Positions 8,312-17,636 of a stretch of DNA of 43,436 nucleotides are shown piece after piece; positions within the stretch are counted from its first letter, which is position 1, and each line of letters starts with the position of its first letter. The stretch comes from Latescibacteria bacterium UBA6620 (GTDB lineage: Bacteria > Latescibacterota > UBA2968), in assembly GCA_002433075.1 (NCBI GenBank), contig DJHM01000003.1:31043-74478 (forward strand). Reading direction: 5' to 3'. The notes under the pieces were generated by a model, which saw nothing but the letters and a program-made list of their open reading frames with translations, did not search any database and had not been told where the DNA came from. Position numbers and translations under genes: made by a program.

Positions 8312-9643
8312 ATGCCGGTTTCCTCTTCGCTCGACCGCCCGATTCTGCGTCTCGCCCTTCCGAGTCTGATCGCTTCCCTGAGCGTTCCCCTGATTGGCAT
8401 CGCGGATACTGCGCTCGTGGGTCACCTGCCCGAGGTGGCCTTGATGGGCGCCGTTTCCGTGGCGAGCGTGATCTTCGACGTGCTCTATTGGGGGTTTGGA
8501 TTCTTCCGCATGGGGACAACGTCGTTGGTGGCCCAGTACTTCGGCTCCGGTGATCGGGAAGCCTCGGCCCGGGTCCTGATGCAGTCGATGTGGGTGGCCG
8601 TGGGAATTGGCGTCGGCCTGATTCTGTTGCATCGAACGATCGCCGATCTGGGGTTCGCGGCGGCGAGCCCGGGCGATGAGGTTGAGCTGTGGGGGAGACG
8701 ATATTTCGCCATCCGGATCCTGGGCGCCCCGTTCGTGCTGGTGACCTATGTGTTGATCGGATTCTTCAGGGGCTGCGCGGACGCGGTTTCCCCACTGTGG
8801 ATGACGCTGGCGATCAATGTGGTGAATCTGACGGGTGATGTGGCGCTGATTCATGGGGTGTGGGGCGCCCCCCGAATGGGGGTGGAGGGTGCTGCGTGTG
8901 CGTCTGTGCTGGCCAACGTGGCAGGTGCCCTCCTGGGCGCGGTGATTCTGGCCGGGCGCTATCGTGCGTATCTGAAGCTGAGGGGCGCGCTGGACCTGTC
9001 GAATGCGCGACGGTTGATCGCCACGAATTTTCACCTGTTCGGCCGGACGTTGTGTCTGCTGTTCGCGCAGTTTTACCTGCTCAGGACGGTGTCCGGGCTG
9101 GGCGAGGTCGCACTGGCGGCGCACGCCGTTCTCTGGCAGGTCTGGTCGCTCGTGAGCTACGGGGTCGACGGGTTCGCACACGCTGCGGAGACGCTCGTGG
9201 GGAATGCCCTGGGGTCGCGAAAGGCGGCTGAAGCTGTGGCTCTGGCCCGCCGATGTATGGTATGGGGTGTCGCGCTCGGGGGACTGTGCGGGGTCGTTTT
9301 CTACTTCGGTCTTGCCGACATCGGGGCCCTGTTCACCGATCATGTGGATGTCGTCGCTCAGGTAGCGAGTCTGGCGGTTCTTCTGAGCCTGACTCAACCG
9401 ATTAACGGCCTCGTTTACGTGCTGGACGGAGTTCTGATAGGGGCCAACGACGTAGGCTATCTGTTCGTGGCGATGGTCGCGGTCGCATTCGGCGTATTTC
9501 TGCCGACCGTGACGTGGATCGGCCCGGTCTGGCCCGGTCTGTGGGGTGCGTGGACGGCCTACAGCGTGCTGATGGTTGGCCGTTTCTTCGTGCTCTACGG
9601 GAGATTCAGAGGACGACGATGGGTGCGCTTCCTTGCTACCTGA
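8312..9643 (+). CDS. MATE-family multidrug/metabolite exporter (DinF-like)
   Basis: 443 residues with 12 predicted membrane helices in two similar halves. The start ILRLALPSLIASLSVPLIGIADTALVGHL and the segment GFFRMGTTSLVAQYFGSGD are typical of the DinF branch of MATE exporters, which use a Na+ or H+ gradient to expel cationic or amphiphilic compounds. In the second half, VDGFAHAAETLVGNALGS repeats the loop signature. Three bases separate it from the TauE gene stop, and both read in the same frame separated only by one TAG and one codon. A fusion is not expected because both halves are complete transporters. Confidence 0.9.
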   Translation: MPVSSSLDRPILRLALPSLIASLSVPLIGIADTALVGHLPEVALMGAVSVASVIFDVLYWGFGFFRMGTTSLVAQYFGSGDREASARVLMQSMWVAVGIGVGLILLHRTIADLGFAAASPGDEVELWGRRYFAIRILGAPFVLVTYVLIGFFRGCADAVSPLWMTLAINVVNLTGDVALIHGVWGAPRMGVEGAACASVLANVAGALLGAVILAGRYRAYLKLRGALDLSNARRLIATNFHLFGRTLCLLFAQFYLLRTVSGLGEVALAAHAVLWQVWSLVSYGVDGFAHAAETLVGNALGSRKAAEAVALARRCMVWGVALGGLCGVVFYFGLADIGALFTDHVDVVAQVASLAVLLSLTQPINGLVYVLDGVLIGANDVGYLFVAMVAVAFGVFLPTVTWIGPVWPGLWGAWTAYSVLMVGRFFVLYGRFRGRRWVRFLAT

Positions 9644-9743
9644 GGGCTAAGGGCACTTGACACTCTCTCAGGTGATTTTTAAGTTCACAGGTTACGAATA
9701 AGCCTGTCAGCAATCCTACGGACGTTCTCTTCGAAGAGGCTCT

Positions 9744-11096
9744 ATGGCACTCTTTGGTGGAAAAAAGAAGGCACCCGCTAAGAAAGCCAAGAAGGCGATC
9801 AACTGGGAACGAGTTCAGGTCTTCTCGAAGCCCGAGCAGCTCGGGGCGCTTCTCAAAGGTCTGAGAGAACGGGAAGCCCAGTGCAGCGTAGCTCGCATCA
9901 AGCTGAAAGCTGCCTCTCTTCTGGCTGGACGGGGAACGGGCTCCATCAACACGCTGCAGATCATGAATTTCAAGAGTGGGCCACGTCCAGTTCTGGTCGT
10001 GTCGCGCCCCAAGGCCCTACCGGGTGGGAACTTCATTCCTGTGGACAATCCACTCGAGCCGGGCGAGAAAACCGAGGTTTCCTACAGCCTACCGCTGGCT
10101 GCTGCGGGTGGGAACGAGCTGTACTTCACGGCGGCCTGCACGTTGTTGCAGGAGGCCCTTTTTATTCGGGACTCGAAGGCGGGCAAGCACTGGGTCGGTT
10201 CTCGCGAGCTCACGGAGAAAAAACACGGTGAGAATGGAATCCGCCAGGGTGAGGAATGCATTCAGCTGCGAGTCGACAAGCTGACGTGCTTCCCGAACGC
10301 GCCGGAAGCGTTCAGCGCCGAGGACTTTGCGCCCTATATCTTCAAGCCGAAGTTGTATTGTATCTCGGGTGGTGGAATGTGGGCCAAGAAGGTGGCCGAT
10401 TACTTCGAGGGGATCCAGGACGATATTCACAAGCATCTCGAGGACATGGAATCGAAGGAACAGCTGAAGGCGATCGAAAACATTCAGTTGATCGACTTCG
10501 GTGTGGACCAGATCAACCTGTTCACGCCCGGTTCCCTGCTTGCCGGCATCGAGCACGACAAGATGATGCCTTCGCACTACAAAAAGCCGAACGACAACCT
10601 GATGGAACTGAACTCGTTCATCGGCTTTCTCCTGCATTTCGAAATTTCCGATGAGGTGAAGGAGTTGCTGGTCCGGACGTTCGCGCAGAAGGCGGGCAAG
10701 GAGATCGACATCTTCCTTCCACTTACGCTAGGAAACATCCAGGAAGCCGATCCTCCGAAGGAACGCATTGCCTTCCAGATCTTCCCCCGGGATCTGATCC
10801 AGGAGATGGATCCGAAGAAGCGTCGAAACGGACTCGGGCTGAAGTTCATGCCGCCGTTCACGCTTCATCCGAACGCAGAAGATCACAACACGTATCGCAA
10901 ACTTCTGGTGGCGATCGGTCAGCGGCTGCGTGAAGACCAAAAGCCCGAAGAGGAGAAGAACAAGATCGCTTCTGTCCAAGCCCAGGTTTCCGAGCGGCGT
11001 GAAGCGACCAAAGGCAAGCGTGTAGACGAGAACATGAAGAAGGCTTTCTCGAAGCGTGTCGAAGCGAAAAAGCGGAAGGAAGCCGCCGGCGGATAA
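9744..11096 (+). CDS. Unrecognised lysine-rich cytoplasmic protein
   Basis: 450 residues from ATG at 9744. The first 20 residues are a basic tail (GGKKKAPAKKAKKA); the last 70 are charged and helical (many K, E and R). Between them is a soluble core with no membrane segments. Residues about 22-175 have an alternating beta pattern with LLKGLREREAQC and LEPGEKTEVSYSLPL that loosely recalls PilZ-like or YcgR-N-like barrels, but the diagnostic RxxxR and D/NxSxxG motifs are not visible, so this is only a suggestion. The middle (about 195-330) is helical. It stands alone with a 100-base upstream gap. No function can be assigned. Confidence 0.75.
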   Translation: MALFGGKKKAPAKKAKKAINWERVQVFSKPEQLGALLKGLREREAQCSVARIKLKAASLLAGRGTGSINTLQIMNFKSGPRPVLVVSRPKALPGGNFIPVDNPLEPGEKTEVSYSLPLAAAGGNELYFTAACTLLQEALFIRDSKAGKHWVGSRELTEKKHGENGIRQGEECIQLRVDKLTCFPNAPEAFSAEDFAPYIFKPKLYCISGGGMWAKKVADYFEGIQDDIHKHLEDMESKEQLKAIENIQLIDFGVDQINLFTPGSLLAGIEHDKMMPSHYKKPNDNLMELNSFIGFLLHFEISDEVKELLVRTFAQKAGKEIDIFLPLTLGNIQEADPPKERIAFQIFPRDLIQEMDPKKRRNGLGLKFMPPFTLHPNAEDHNTYRKLLVAIGQRLREDQKPEEEKNKIASVQAQVSERREATKGKRVDENMKKAFSKRVEAKKRKEAAGG

Positions 11097-11130
11097 GACT
11101 GAAAACAGACATCCTATCGTCACCCTGCGT

Positions 11131-11209
11131 GGCGACGCTGATGCGACTGGCGGATGAGTGGAATCGACCACGTGGAAGCAACAGCGAACCCGAGCCGACC
11201 GCCTGGGCA
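11131..11209 (+). ncRNA. ZTP (pfl) riboswitch aptamer upstream of metH
   Basis: All parts of the pfl fold occur in order. P1 is CGCTG (11136-11140) pairing with CAGCG (11182-11186). The conserved GACTGGCGG follows the 5' side of P1. P2 is GTGG (11158-11161) pairing with CCAC (11168-11171), followed by GTGGAAGC in place of the usual GGGGAGC. After a linker comes the hallmark CCGCCTGGGCA at 11199-11209. ZTP riboswitches sense ZMP/ZTP (AICAR phosphates), which build up when 10-formyl-tetrahydrofolate is short, and turn on folate and purine genes. Placement before a tetrahydrofolate-using methionine synthase makes sense. Confidence 0.85.
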
Positions 11210-11245
11210 CCCATGATGAATGTGCGCCCAGGCGTTTCTTTATTT
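11200..11245 (+). terminator. Riboswitch-controlled intrinsic terminator
   Basis: CGCCTGGGC (11200-11208) pairs perfectly with GCCCAGGCG (11226-11234), followed by TTTCTTTATTT (11235-11245). The 5' arm is the same CCGCCTGGGC segment that forms the ligand-binding part of the ZTP aptamer. Ligand binding would hold that segment and prevent the terminator: a genetic ON switch, as known for this riboswitch class. Confidence 0.85.
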
Positions 11246-11276
11246 GGGTCAGACGTGTAACACCCTCCCGAATTTC

Positions 11277-13713
11277 ATGACCGACACCGAACGACAACTC
11301 CGCACGGCATTCCAGGAGCGGATCTTGATGCTGGACGGCGCCATGGCCACGATGATCCAGGCTCTCGACTTGACCGAGGCGGATTTTCGGGGCGCCGCCT
11401 TCGCCGACCACGGGAGCGATCTCGTGGGCTGCAACGAGGCGCTCGTTCTGTCGAGACCCGATCTGATCGAAGAGATCCACCGTGGGTTCCTGGAGGCCGG
11501 AACAGATATCGTGGAGACGAATTCGTTCAACGCCGCTGCTATTTCCCTTGCGGACTACGACCTGGCCGACCGGGCGTACGAGTTCAACGTGGAGGCAGCG
11601 CGGATCGCGAGGAAGGCGGTAGACTCATTCGGGGGCGAGATTCCTCGTTTCGTGGCGGGCGGCGTCGGGCCGACGAACAGCACGCTGTTGCTTTCGCCCG
11701 ACGTGAACGACCCCGGTTTCCGTTCGCGGACGTTCGATGAAGTCGTGGCCGCCTACTACGATCAGGCGCGCGGGCTTGGGGATGGCGGAGCCGATCTTAT
11801 CCTCGTGGAAACCGTGTTCGACACGCTGACCCTCAAAGCCGGGCTCTTCGGAATCGAGCAATCTTTCCGCGATAGCGGTCGGCGGCTTCCGCTCATCATT
11901 TCGGTGACGGTCACGGATCTGAGCGGGAGGACGCTCTCCGGGCAGACGGTCGAGGCGTTCTGGGAATCAATCGCGTTCATCCAGCCTCTTTGTGTGGGGA
12001 TCAACTGTTCGTTGGGCGCGGCGGATATGCGTACGTACGTGGAAGCGCTAGCGACCTGCAGCGGCACCTACGTCCATTGCTACCCGAACGCGGGTTTGCC
12101 GGACGAGTTCGGTGAATACGACGACACGCCGGAACACATGGCGAAGGTGCTGTCGACGTTCGCGGAGTCGGGATGGCTGAACCTCGTGGGAGGGTGCTGC
12201 GGGACGACCCCGGATCACATCCGGGCCATCCGGGAGGCGATGCAAGACAAGGCACCGCGATGTCCGGAGGGGCGCGAGAAACTGACACGATTCAGCGGGT
12301 TGGAGCCGTTCGAGATTACGGCGGACACGAATTTCGTGATGGTCGGCGAGCGAACGAACGCTACGGGCTCCCGGCGCTTCGCACGCTTGATCAAGACGGA
12401 GGATTACGGGTCGGTCCTCGACGTGGCTCGTGATCAGGTCGAGGGAGGCGCCAACATCATCGATGTGAACATGGATGAAGGGCTCCTCGACTCAGCGGCG
12501 GGCCTGACACGGTTCCTGAACCTGATCGCGTCGGAGCTAGACATTTCCCGGGTCCCGATCATGGTCGACAGCTCGGATCTCGAGGTAATCGAGGCCGGGT
12601 TGAAGTGCGTGCAGGGCAAGGCGATTGTGAACTCAATCAGTCTGGAGGAGGGGGAGGAGGCGTTCGTCCAAGCGGCCGATGTCTGTCGCCGATACGGAGC
12701 GGCTGTCGTCGTGATGGCGTTCGACGAGGAGGGGCAGGCCTCGTCGATCGACCGCAAAGTAGCGATCTGTGAACAGGCCTACGGGATCCTGACGGAGAAG
12801 GTCGGGTTCGATCCGACGGACATCATATTCGACCCGAACATCCTGACTGTGGCGACGGGGATCGAAGAGCACAACCATCGATTGGGGGCCGTTCTTCCAT
12901 ACGTGGGAGCTGCGCGGGGCCTATCCGGCGTTGCTGAACGACCCGGTGAAGGGGGAGGAAGCACGCGCTCTCTATGCGGACGTTCAGACGATGTTGGCCC
13001 GGGCACGTGCGGAGGGATGGATCGTGTGCGACGGGGCCTACGGATTCTTTCCGGCCGGACGGGTTGGGGACGACATCGCGATATTCGAGGACGAGGGCCG
13101 TGGGAACGAGGTCCTCCGATTGAACACGCTGAGGCAACAACAGGGAAAACGATCGGGTGGCTCTTACTACGCGCTCGCGGACTTTGTGGCGGACGCGTCG
13201 GGCGAGACCAGAGACTACCTGGGCGCGTTTTGCGTGACGGATCGAGGATCGGAAGAGCAGGTGGGGCACTTCAAGGCGGGGAACGACGACTATTCGGCCA
13301 TCCTCCTGCAGGCGCTGTCAGAGCGATTCGCCGAAGCGCTGGCTGAGATGCTGCACGCAAGGGTTCGGAAAGAGTGGGGCTACGGTCGGGACGAAGCTCT
13401 CAGGCCCGAGGAAATGATTCGCGAGGCGTATCGGGGAATCCGGACGGCGCCAGGGTATCCCGCCTGCCCGGACCATACGGAAAAACGAAAGCTGTTCGAT
13501 CTGCTCGAGGTTGAGGAGGCGATCGGTGTTCGACTGACTGAAAACTTCGCGATGGATCCCGCGGTGTCCGTCAGCGGCTTCTATTTCTCGCACCCCGAAG
13601 CCCGATATTTTTCCGTCGGAAGGATTGGTCGCAACCAGGTCGAGTCGTATGCGGGTCGCAAGGGAATGACGGTCGACGAGGTGGGGCGATGGCTTGCGCC
13701 GAATCTTGGGTGA
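11277..13713 (+). pseudogene. metH: Cobalamin-dependent methionine synthase, internal deletion and frameshift
   Basis: ATG at 11277 (MTDTERQLRTAFQERILMLDGAM) is preferred over an upstream in-frame GTG that lies inside the riboswitch terminator. The homocysteine domain is complete, with the zinc cysteines C244 (GINCSLG) and C307-C308 (GGCCGTT). The pterin domain starts with VMVGERTNATGSRRFA and runs to ATGIEEHN. At about 12873-12877 the reading jumps, one frame over, to IDWGPFFHTWELRG, the start of the AdoMet reactivation domain, which is complete to RWLAPNLG. About 380 residues are missing compared with E. coli MetH (1227 residues): the end of the pterin domain and the whole cobalamin module with its DxHxxG histidine. 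As read it cannot be active. A collapsed assembly would give the same picture. Confidence 0.88.
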
Positions 13714-13746
13714 CGTAACGGAATTGGTATTCAGTTAGGAGATGTG

Positions 13747-15072
13747 ATGGCGAGGATCAGACCCTTCAAGGGAGTTCGTTACAATGTGGATCGTGTCGTG
13801 GTCGGAGACGTCGTGTCGCCGCCCTACGATGTGATCGACGAGGCGTTCCAGCAGGTGCTCTACGATCGCGAAGATCATAACATCGTACGCATCATTCAAG
13901 GGAAGGAAGCGAGCGGGGACGATGCGTCGGAGAATCGTTACACGCGTGCGGCCGCTGACTTCGAGGCCTGGAAATCATCGGGTATTCTCGTGCAGGATGA
14001 CAAAGTCGGTTTCTACGTCTACGAGCAGACGTTCGAAATCGAAACACACTGGGGCAAGACGCTCAAGACCCGTCAGGGTCTGGTTGCCCTTGTCGGGATC
14101 GAGCCGCTGGGAGAGGGGGCCATCTATCCGCACGAGCACACGATGCCGGGGCCGAAGGCGGGCCGGCTGGCATTGATGGAGCATACGAGCGCGGCCTTCG
14201 GACAGATCTTTTCGCTGTTCAGCGATCCTGAGGGAACGGTCGCGGCGCTGCTCGAACCGCAGAAGACGCCGGACCCTCTGTTCGAGTTCGACGACGACGA
14301 AGGGGTGAATCACCGTTTCTGGCGCGTGACGGACGAGGATACGTTGACGGCGGTGCAATCGTTCTTTGAAGATCGAGAGCTGTTCATCGCCGACGGTCAC
14401 CACCGATACGAGACCGCAGTGACCTACCGGGACGCCCGGTTCGCGGAGGAGGGGGAGGGAGACCACTCCTACGCTTACTCGATGCAGACGCTTGTCAACA
14501 TGGACGACGATGAGGGGATGGCGATCAAACCGATCCATCGTGTCGTGGTCGACCTCGGCGGGGGTGGCGCTTCATCACTCAAATCCGCATTGGAGACCTG
14601 GTTCGACGTGGAGGTGGTCAGCGGACTGTCAACAGATCAGGTTCTGGCCGATCTGGAGTCACGGGTTTCGTCGGGAGCGACTGTTCTGGCGGCGCTGATG
14701 GGGACATCCGACCAAGTGACGTATCTGACGTTGAAGGACAGCGTAGATCTGGCCTCGCTCGATCCAAACGGACGCTCCGACGCCTGGCGCAGGCTGGACT
14801 CGGGGTTGTTGCAGCTGGTGCTGGGGGAGGCCCTATCGCTGGACGAAGTTGCGCTGACGAAAGGTGAGAAAGTTCAATTCATCAAGGTGGAGCCTGAAGT
14901 CCGTCGCATCGTGGCGTCGACAGACGGGAGCGCTGGATTCTACCTGAGCCCGGTCTCGATGCAACAGCTTCGGGACGTCGTGCTGGCCGGAGAGCGCATG
15001 CCGCCAAAGTCGACCTTCTTCTACCCCAAAGTATTCACGGGGCTCGTCGTCCAGGATTTCTTCGAATTCTGA
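13747..15072 (+). CDS. DUF1015 family protein
   Basis: 441 residues from ATG at 13747, with taggag upstream; an adjacent in-frame GTG at 13744 is less likely. It matches the DUF1015 family along its length: IRPFKGVRYN at the start, VSPPYDVI at about 25-32, a central IYPHEHTMPGPKAGRL, and the signature IADGHHRYETA. The family is widespread and often lies near amino-acid or 2-hydroxyacid metabolic genes, but its biochemical activity is not established. The conserved His-rich DGHHRYE suggests an enzyme. It starts 33 bases after metH and could share its transcript. Soluble, no signal peptide. Confidence 0.88.
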   Translation: MARIRPFKGVRYNVDRVVVGDVVSPPYDVIDEAFQQVLYDREDHNIVRIIQGKEASGDDASENRYTRAAADFEAWKSSGILVQDDKVGFYVYEQTFEIETHWGKTLKTRQGLVALVGIEPLGEGAIYPHEHTMPGPKAGRLALMEHTSAAFGQIFSLFSDPEGTVAALLEPQKTPDPLFEFDDDEGVNHRFWRVTDEDTLTAVQSFFEDRELFIADGHHRYETAVTYRDARFAEEGEGDHSYAYSMQTLVNMDDDEGMAIKPIHRVVVDLGGGGASSLKSALETWFDVEVVSGLSTDQVLADLESRVSSGATVLAALMGTSDQVTYLTLKDSVDLASLDPNGRSDAWRRLDSGLLQLVLGEALSLDEVALTKGEKVQFIKVEPEVRRIVASTDGSAGFYLSPVSMQQLRDVVLAGERMPPKSTFFYPKVFTGLVVQDFFEF

Positions 15073-15189
15073 TGCAAAATCGCACGCGAAGACGCCGGAC
15101 CCCCACAATCCGCTTTACACGGTACGTGCCCCGCTATATCATAAGTACCTTGAATTCCAACTACTTCTAAGGATTTTCACGGTACGCGC

Positions 15190-17634
15190 TTGCGTCTGAT
15201 TCCCTTCACTCGTCTACGCTATTTCGGCGTGGGGGACGAAGTTTCCTGCCTGTCCCGCGGCAGTCAACTTGTGGGTGCGCTGGCGAGGGACACAGGGAGG
15301 GATGTGCCCCTGGCGATCGAGTCCCTCTCCGTGCTCGCCCATTGCGAGCGTCTGCGTTCCGATGCAGCAGCGGTGCTGCGTGCCGGGAGCGAGGAAGGGC
15401 GCCTGTCCCTGGGCGCGTCCTGGTCCGCACTCTACCACAATCCAGTTGATCCAGAAGATCTCGTTCGCAACCTCGTGCTGGGTCAGCGATGGCTTCTCGA
15501 GCACGTCGGTTCGATCTCTGAAGAAGCGTATCTGGGGCGACCTTGCTCAGGGGGCGCGCAGCTTCCGCAGATCCTTGAACAGGTCGGTGTGAAACGCGTG
15601 GGGCTTGCCGGTCTGGACGATCTGCCCGATCGCTTCCGATGGCGGGCACCGGGCGGGGCCAGCGTCGAGGCCTGGCACACACCTGAGTCCAGCCAGGTTC
15701 TGGAGGCGCTGTCGGACGAGCCAGGAAGGGCGAAAAGAGCGGTGACTGAAGCTGCGTCGCTACTCGCCGAACACGCCGCAGTAGGCGTGGGGGAAGACGG
15801 ATGGATTCCACCGTCTGGCCTGCTCGATCGGTTGGTGGCGGCAGGGTTCCCCGAGTCGGTAGGCCTGGACACGCTCGAGGCCACGTGTTCCGATCCTGCC
15901 GAGGATCTCGAGGCGACATGGCAAGCTTCGGCTGTGTCCCCCGAGGCGCTTCACCCGTGGGCCCTGGTCGGTACGGCACGGGTGTCACGCGCCCTGGTCA
16001 GGGCGGAGGCGACGCAGGCACTTGGAGCCTCGCTGGGGCGGCCGGCTGACGAGACAGAAGGATTGTGGCAGCGATTGCTCGAGGTCTGCGACGGGACGTT
16101 TGACGGTACGGCGGATCGCGTAAAAGCGGAGGCGGTACGAGACGCGACAAGAACGTTGCTTTCGTTCGCGCGATCGATTCAATACGGAGCCGAAACGTGG
16201 GTTGCCGAGCGAGTAGTGTTCCGAGAGGGACCAGCTGGTACGCTCGGGCTGGTGGTGTTCAACCCGAACCCCTTTACGATGACCGGGCCCGTAACGGCCG
16301 ACGTCGTGTTCTACGGTGAGACCCGGGTGGGGGATTTCGAACGTTACGAACTCTACCGGGTCGTGGATGAGTCGGGTAGGCCGGTCGAGGTAGAGGAGAC
16401 CCACGGCAAGCAGGTGGAGACCGCCGAGATCGGGTTCCGGTTCATCGCACGAGACGTTCCGGCGTGTGGTTACAAGACCTACTATCTGATCCCTAAGCCG
16501 GCACGGCCTGAGGCCCTCATGCCGATCCAGGCGCCGGGCGCGATGGCGCCCGAGTTCACGGAACCGACTTTCGCGATCGAGGACGTCGAGGAGCGGGTGT
16601 CGGAGCCTCGCAGAGGGATTCGGCTGGGACGACGATTCAGGGTCGCGGATTTCGATCTGAACGTGGACGAGGTCTCCGGGACCGTTCAGATTGTGGACCG
16701 TCGGTCCGAACGTGTACTCGTTCGCCGGATGGCCCTGGAATTCGTTGAAGACACTCTCGCGAGTCGAGACGGGGAATTCGAGTCGTCGGGCCGGACGTTT
16801 GCTCTGGCGCTGGAAAAGATCGATCTCGCGGAGAGCGGATCGGTCAGCGCGACGCTTGCGATCGAAGGCCGGTTGTTGCAGTCCAGGGTGCACTGGCGTA
16901 TGCGTCTCTACGCGGACCGACCGTGGGTGGACGTCGAGGTTGACGTGGACTGGAAGGACGATGTGCCCGGTCTAGTCCAGATGGTCTTCGAACGCCCCCA
17001 CGACGATCACGGAAACGTGAGGTGCGCCACACCGTTCGGTTCCGAGGAAGTGCGCGTTTCCGGGCCGCGACACGTTTACGGCTGGGTGGCCGTGCCAGAT
17101 CCTGCGTGGGGACTGGCGAGCGATCGAAGGAGCTTCCGGTTCGGTGAAGGTGAAATACGGACGGATCTGTATCTTTCAACGATCGACCCTGCCTCCTACA
17201 GTTACCACCGGGTATGGCGTCGCCCGCCTGAACCTATCACCGCCCGGTTCAGGATCGGACGGCTGGACGGTGACGCGCTGGTCGAAGGGGCAGGGCGACT
17301 GTCTGAGGCGTTTCTTCATCCACTGTCTCTTAGAACCGTCTACGATTCTGTTTCTGAGAAGTTCTTCGAACCTGTAGGGTCCGCCTGTCAGGTCGAAGGG
17401 GAGAACGTTCAGGTGACATCGATTCGGTCTGTACCGGGTGGTCTGGAGGTGCGGGCCTTCGAATCGATGGGGAAGAAGGGCGAAGCCACGATCACCGTGC
17501 CCGGGCAGGCGTCGACGTGTGAGGTTTCTCTGTTGGGAGATCCGATCGCTGAGATCGACGATGCACAGTTGACTTTTGCGCCTCACGAAATCAAGACCAT
17601 CCGAATTCTGAATCGATCCGACAGCAAGGAGTGA
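15190..17634 (+). CDS. GH38 alpha-mannosidase-like protein lacking the catalytic motifs
   Basis: 814 residues from TTG at 15190; the start is uncertain because no good ribosome binding site is seen and no ATG is available nearby. The C-terminal half (about 330-810) has the layout of GH38 beta domains: LGLVVFNPNPF, ELYRVVDESG, RFIARDVPACGYKTYYL, and the strand WRMRLYADRPWVDVEVDVDW. The N-terminal part keeps the barrel remnant GASWSALYHNPVDPEDLVRN and the helix LVLGQRWLLEHVG, which align with the GH38 nucleophile region, but the nucleophile aspartate (normally in W-x-E-P-D) is absent, and the N-terminal H-x-D zinc motif is missing. It may bind glycans without cleaving them. It precedes a Gfo/Idh/MocA gene that starts beside its stop. 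Confidence 0.7.
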   Translation: MRLIPFTRLRYFGVGDEVSCLSRGSQLVGALARDTGRDVPLAIESLSVLAHCERLRSDAAAVLRAGSEEGRLSLGASWSALYHNPVDPEDLVRNLVLGQRWLLEHVGSISEEAYLGRPCSGGAQLPQILEQVGVKRVGLAGLDDLPDRFRWRAPGGASVEAWHTPESSQVLEALSDEPGRAKRAVTEAASLLAEHAAVGVGEDGWIPPSGLLDRLVAAGFPESVGLDTLEATCSDPAEDLEATWQASAVSPEALHPWALVGTARVSRALVRAEATQALGASLGRPADETEGLWQRLLEVCDGTFDGTADRVKAEAVRDATRTLLSFARSIQYGAETWVAERVVFREGPAGTLGLVVFNPNPFTMTGPVTADVVFYGETRVGDFERYELYRVVDESGRPVEVEETHGKQVETAEIGFRFIARDVPACGYKTYYLIPKPARPEALMPIQAPGAMAPEFTEPTFAIEDVEERVSEPRRGIRLGRRFRVADFDLNVDEVSGTVQIVDRRSERVLVRRMALEFVEDTLASRDGEFESSGRTFALALEKIDLAESGSVSATLAIEGRLLQSRVHWRMRLYADRPWVDVEVDVDWKDDVPGLVQMVFERPHDDHGNVRCATPFGSEEVRVSGPRHVYGWVAVPDPAWGLASDRRSFRFGEGEIRTDLYLSTIDPASYSYHRVWRRPPEPITARFRIGRLDGDALVEGAGRLSEAFLHPLSLRTVYDSVSEKFFEPVGSACQVEGENVQVTSIRSVPGGLEVRAFESMGKKGEATITVPGQASTCEVSLLGDPIAEIDDAQLTFAPHEIKTIRILNRSDSKE

Positions 17635-17636
17635 GT

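Noticed and set aside
7790..9397. 535-codon minus-strand open frame over TauE and MATE
   Set aside because: Gln/Arg/His/Pro-rich shadow; the plus strand encodes two clear membrane transporters.
7577..9643. TauE-MATE fusion protein read through TAG 8306
   Set aside because: The two frames coincide, but both halves are full transporters with their own starts; a one-in-three coincidence.
9644..9743. Sigma-70 promoter with TTGACA at 9657-9662
   Set aside because: The -35 box is perfect, but the best -10 at proper spacing (TAAGTT) is poor, so it was not listed.
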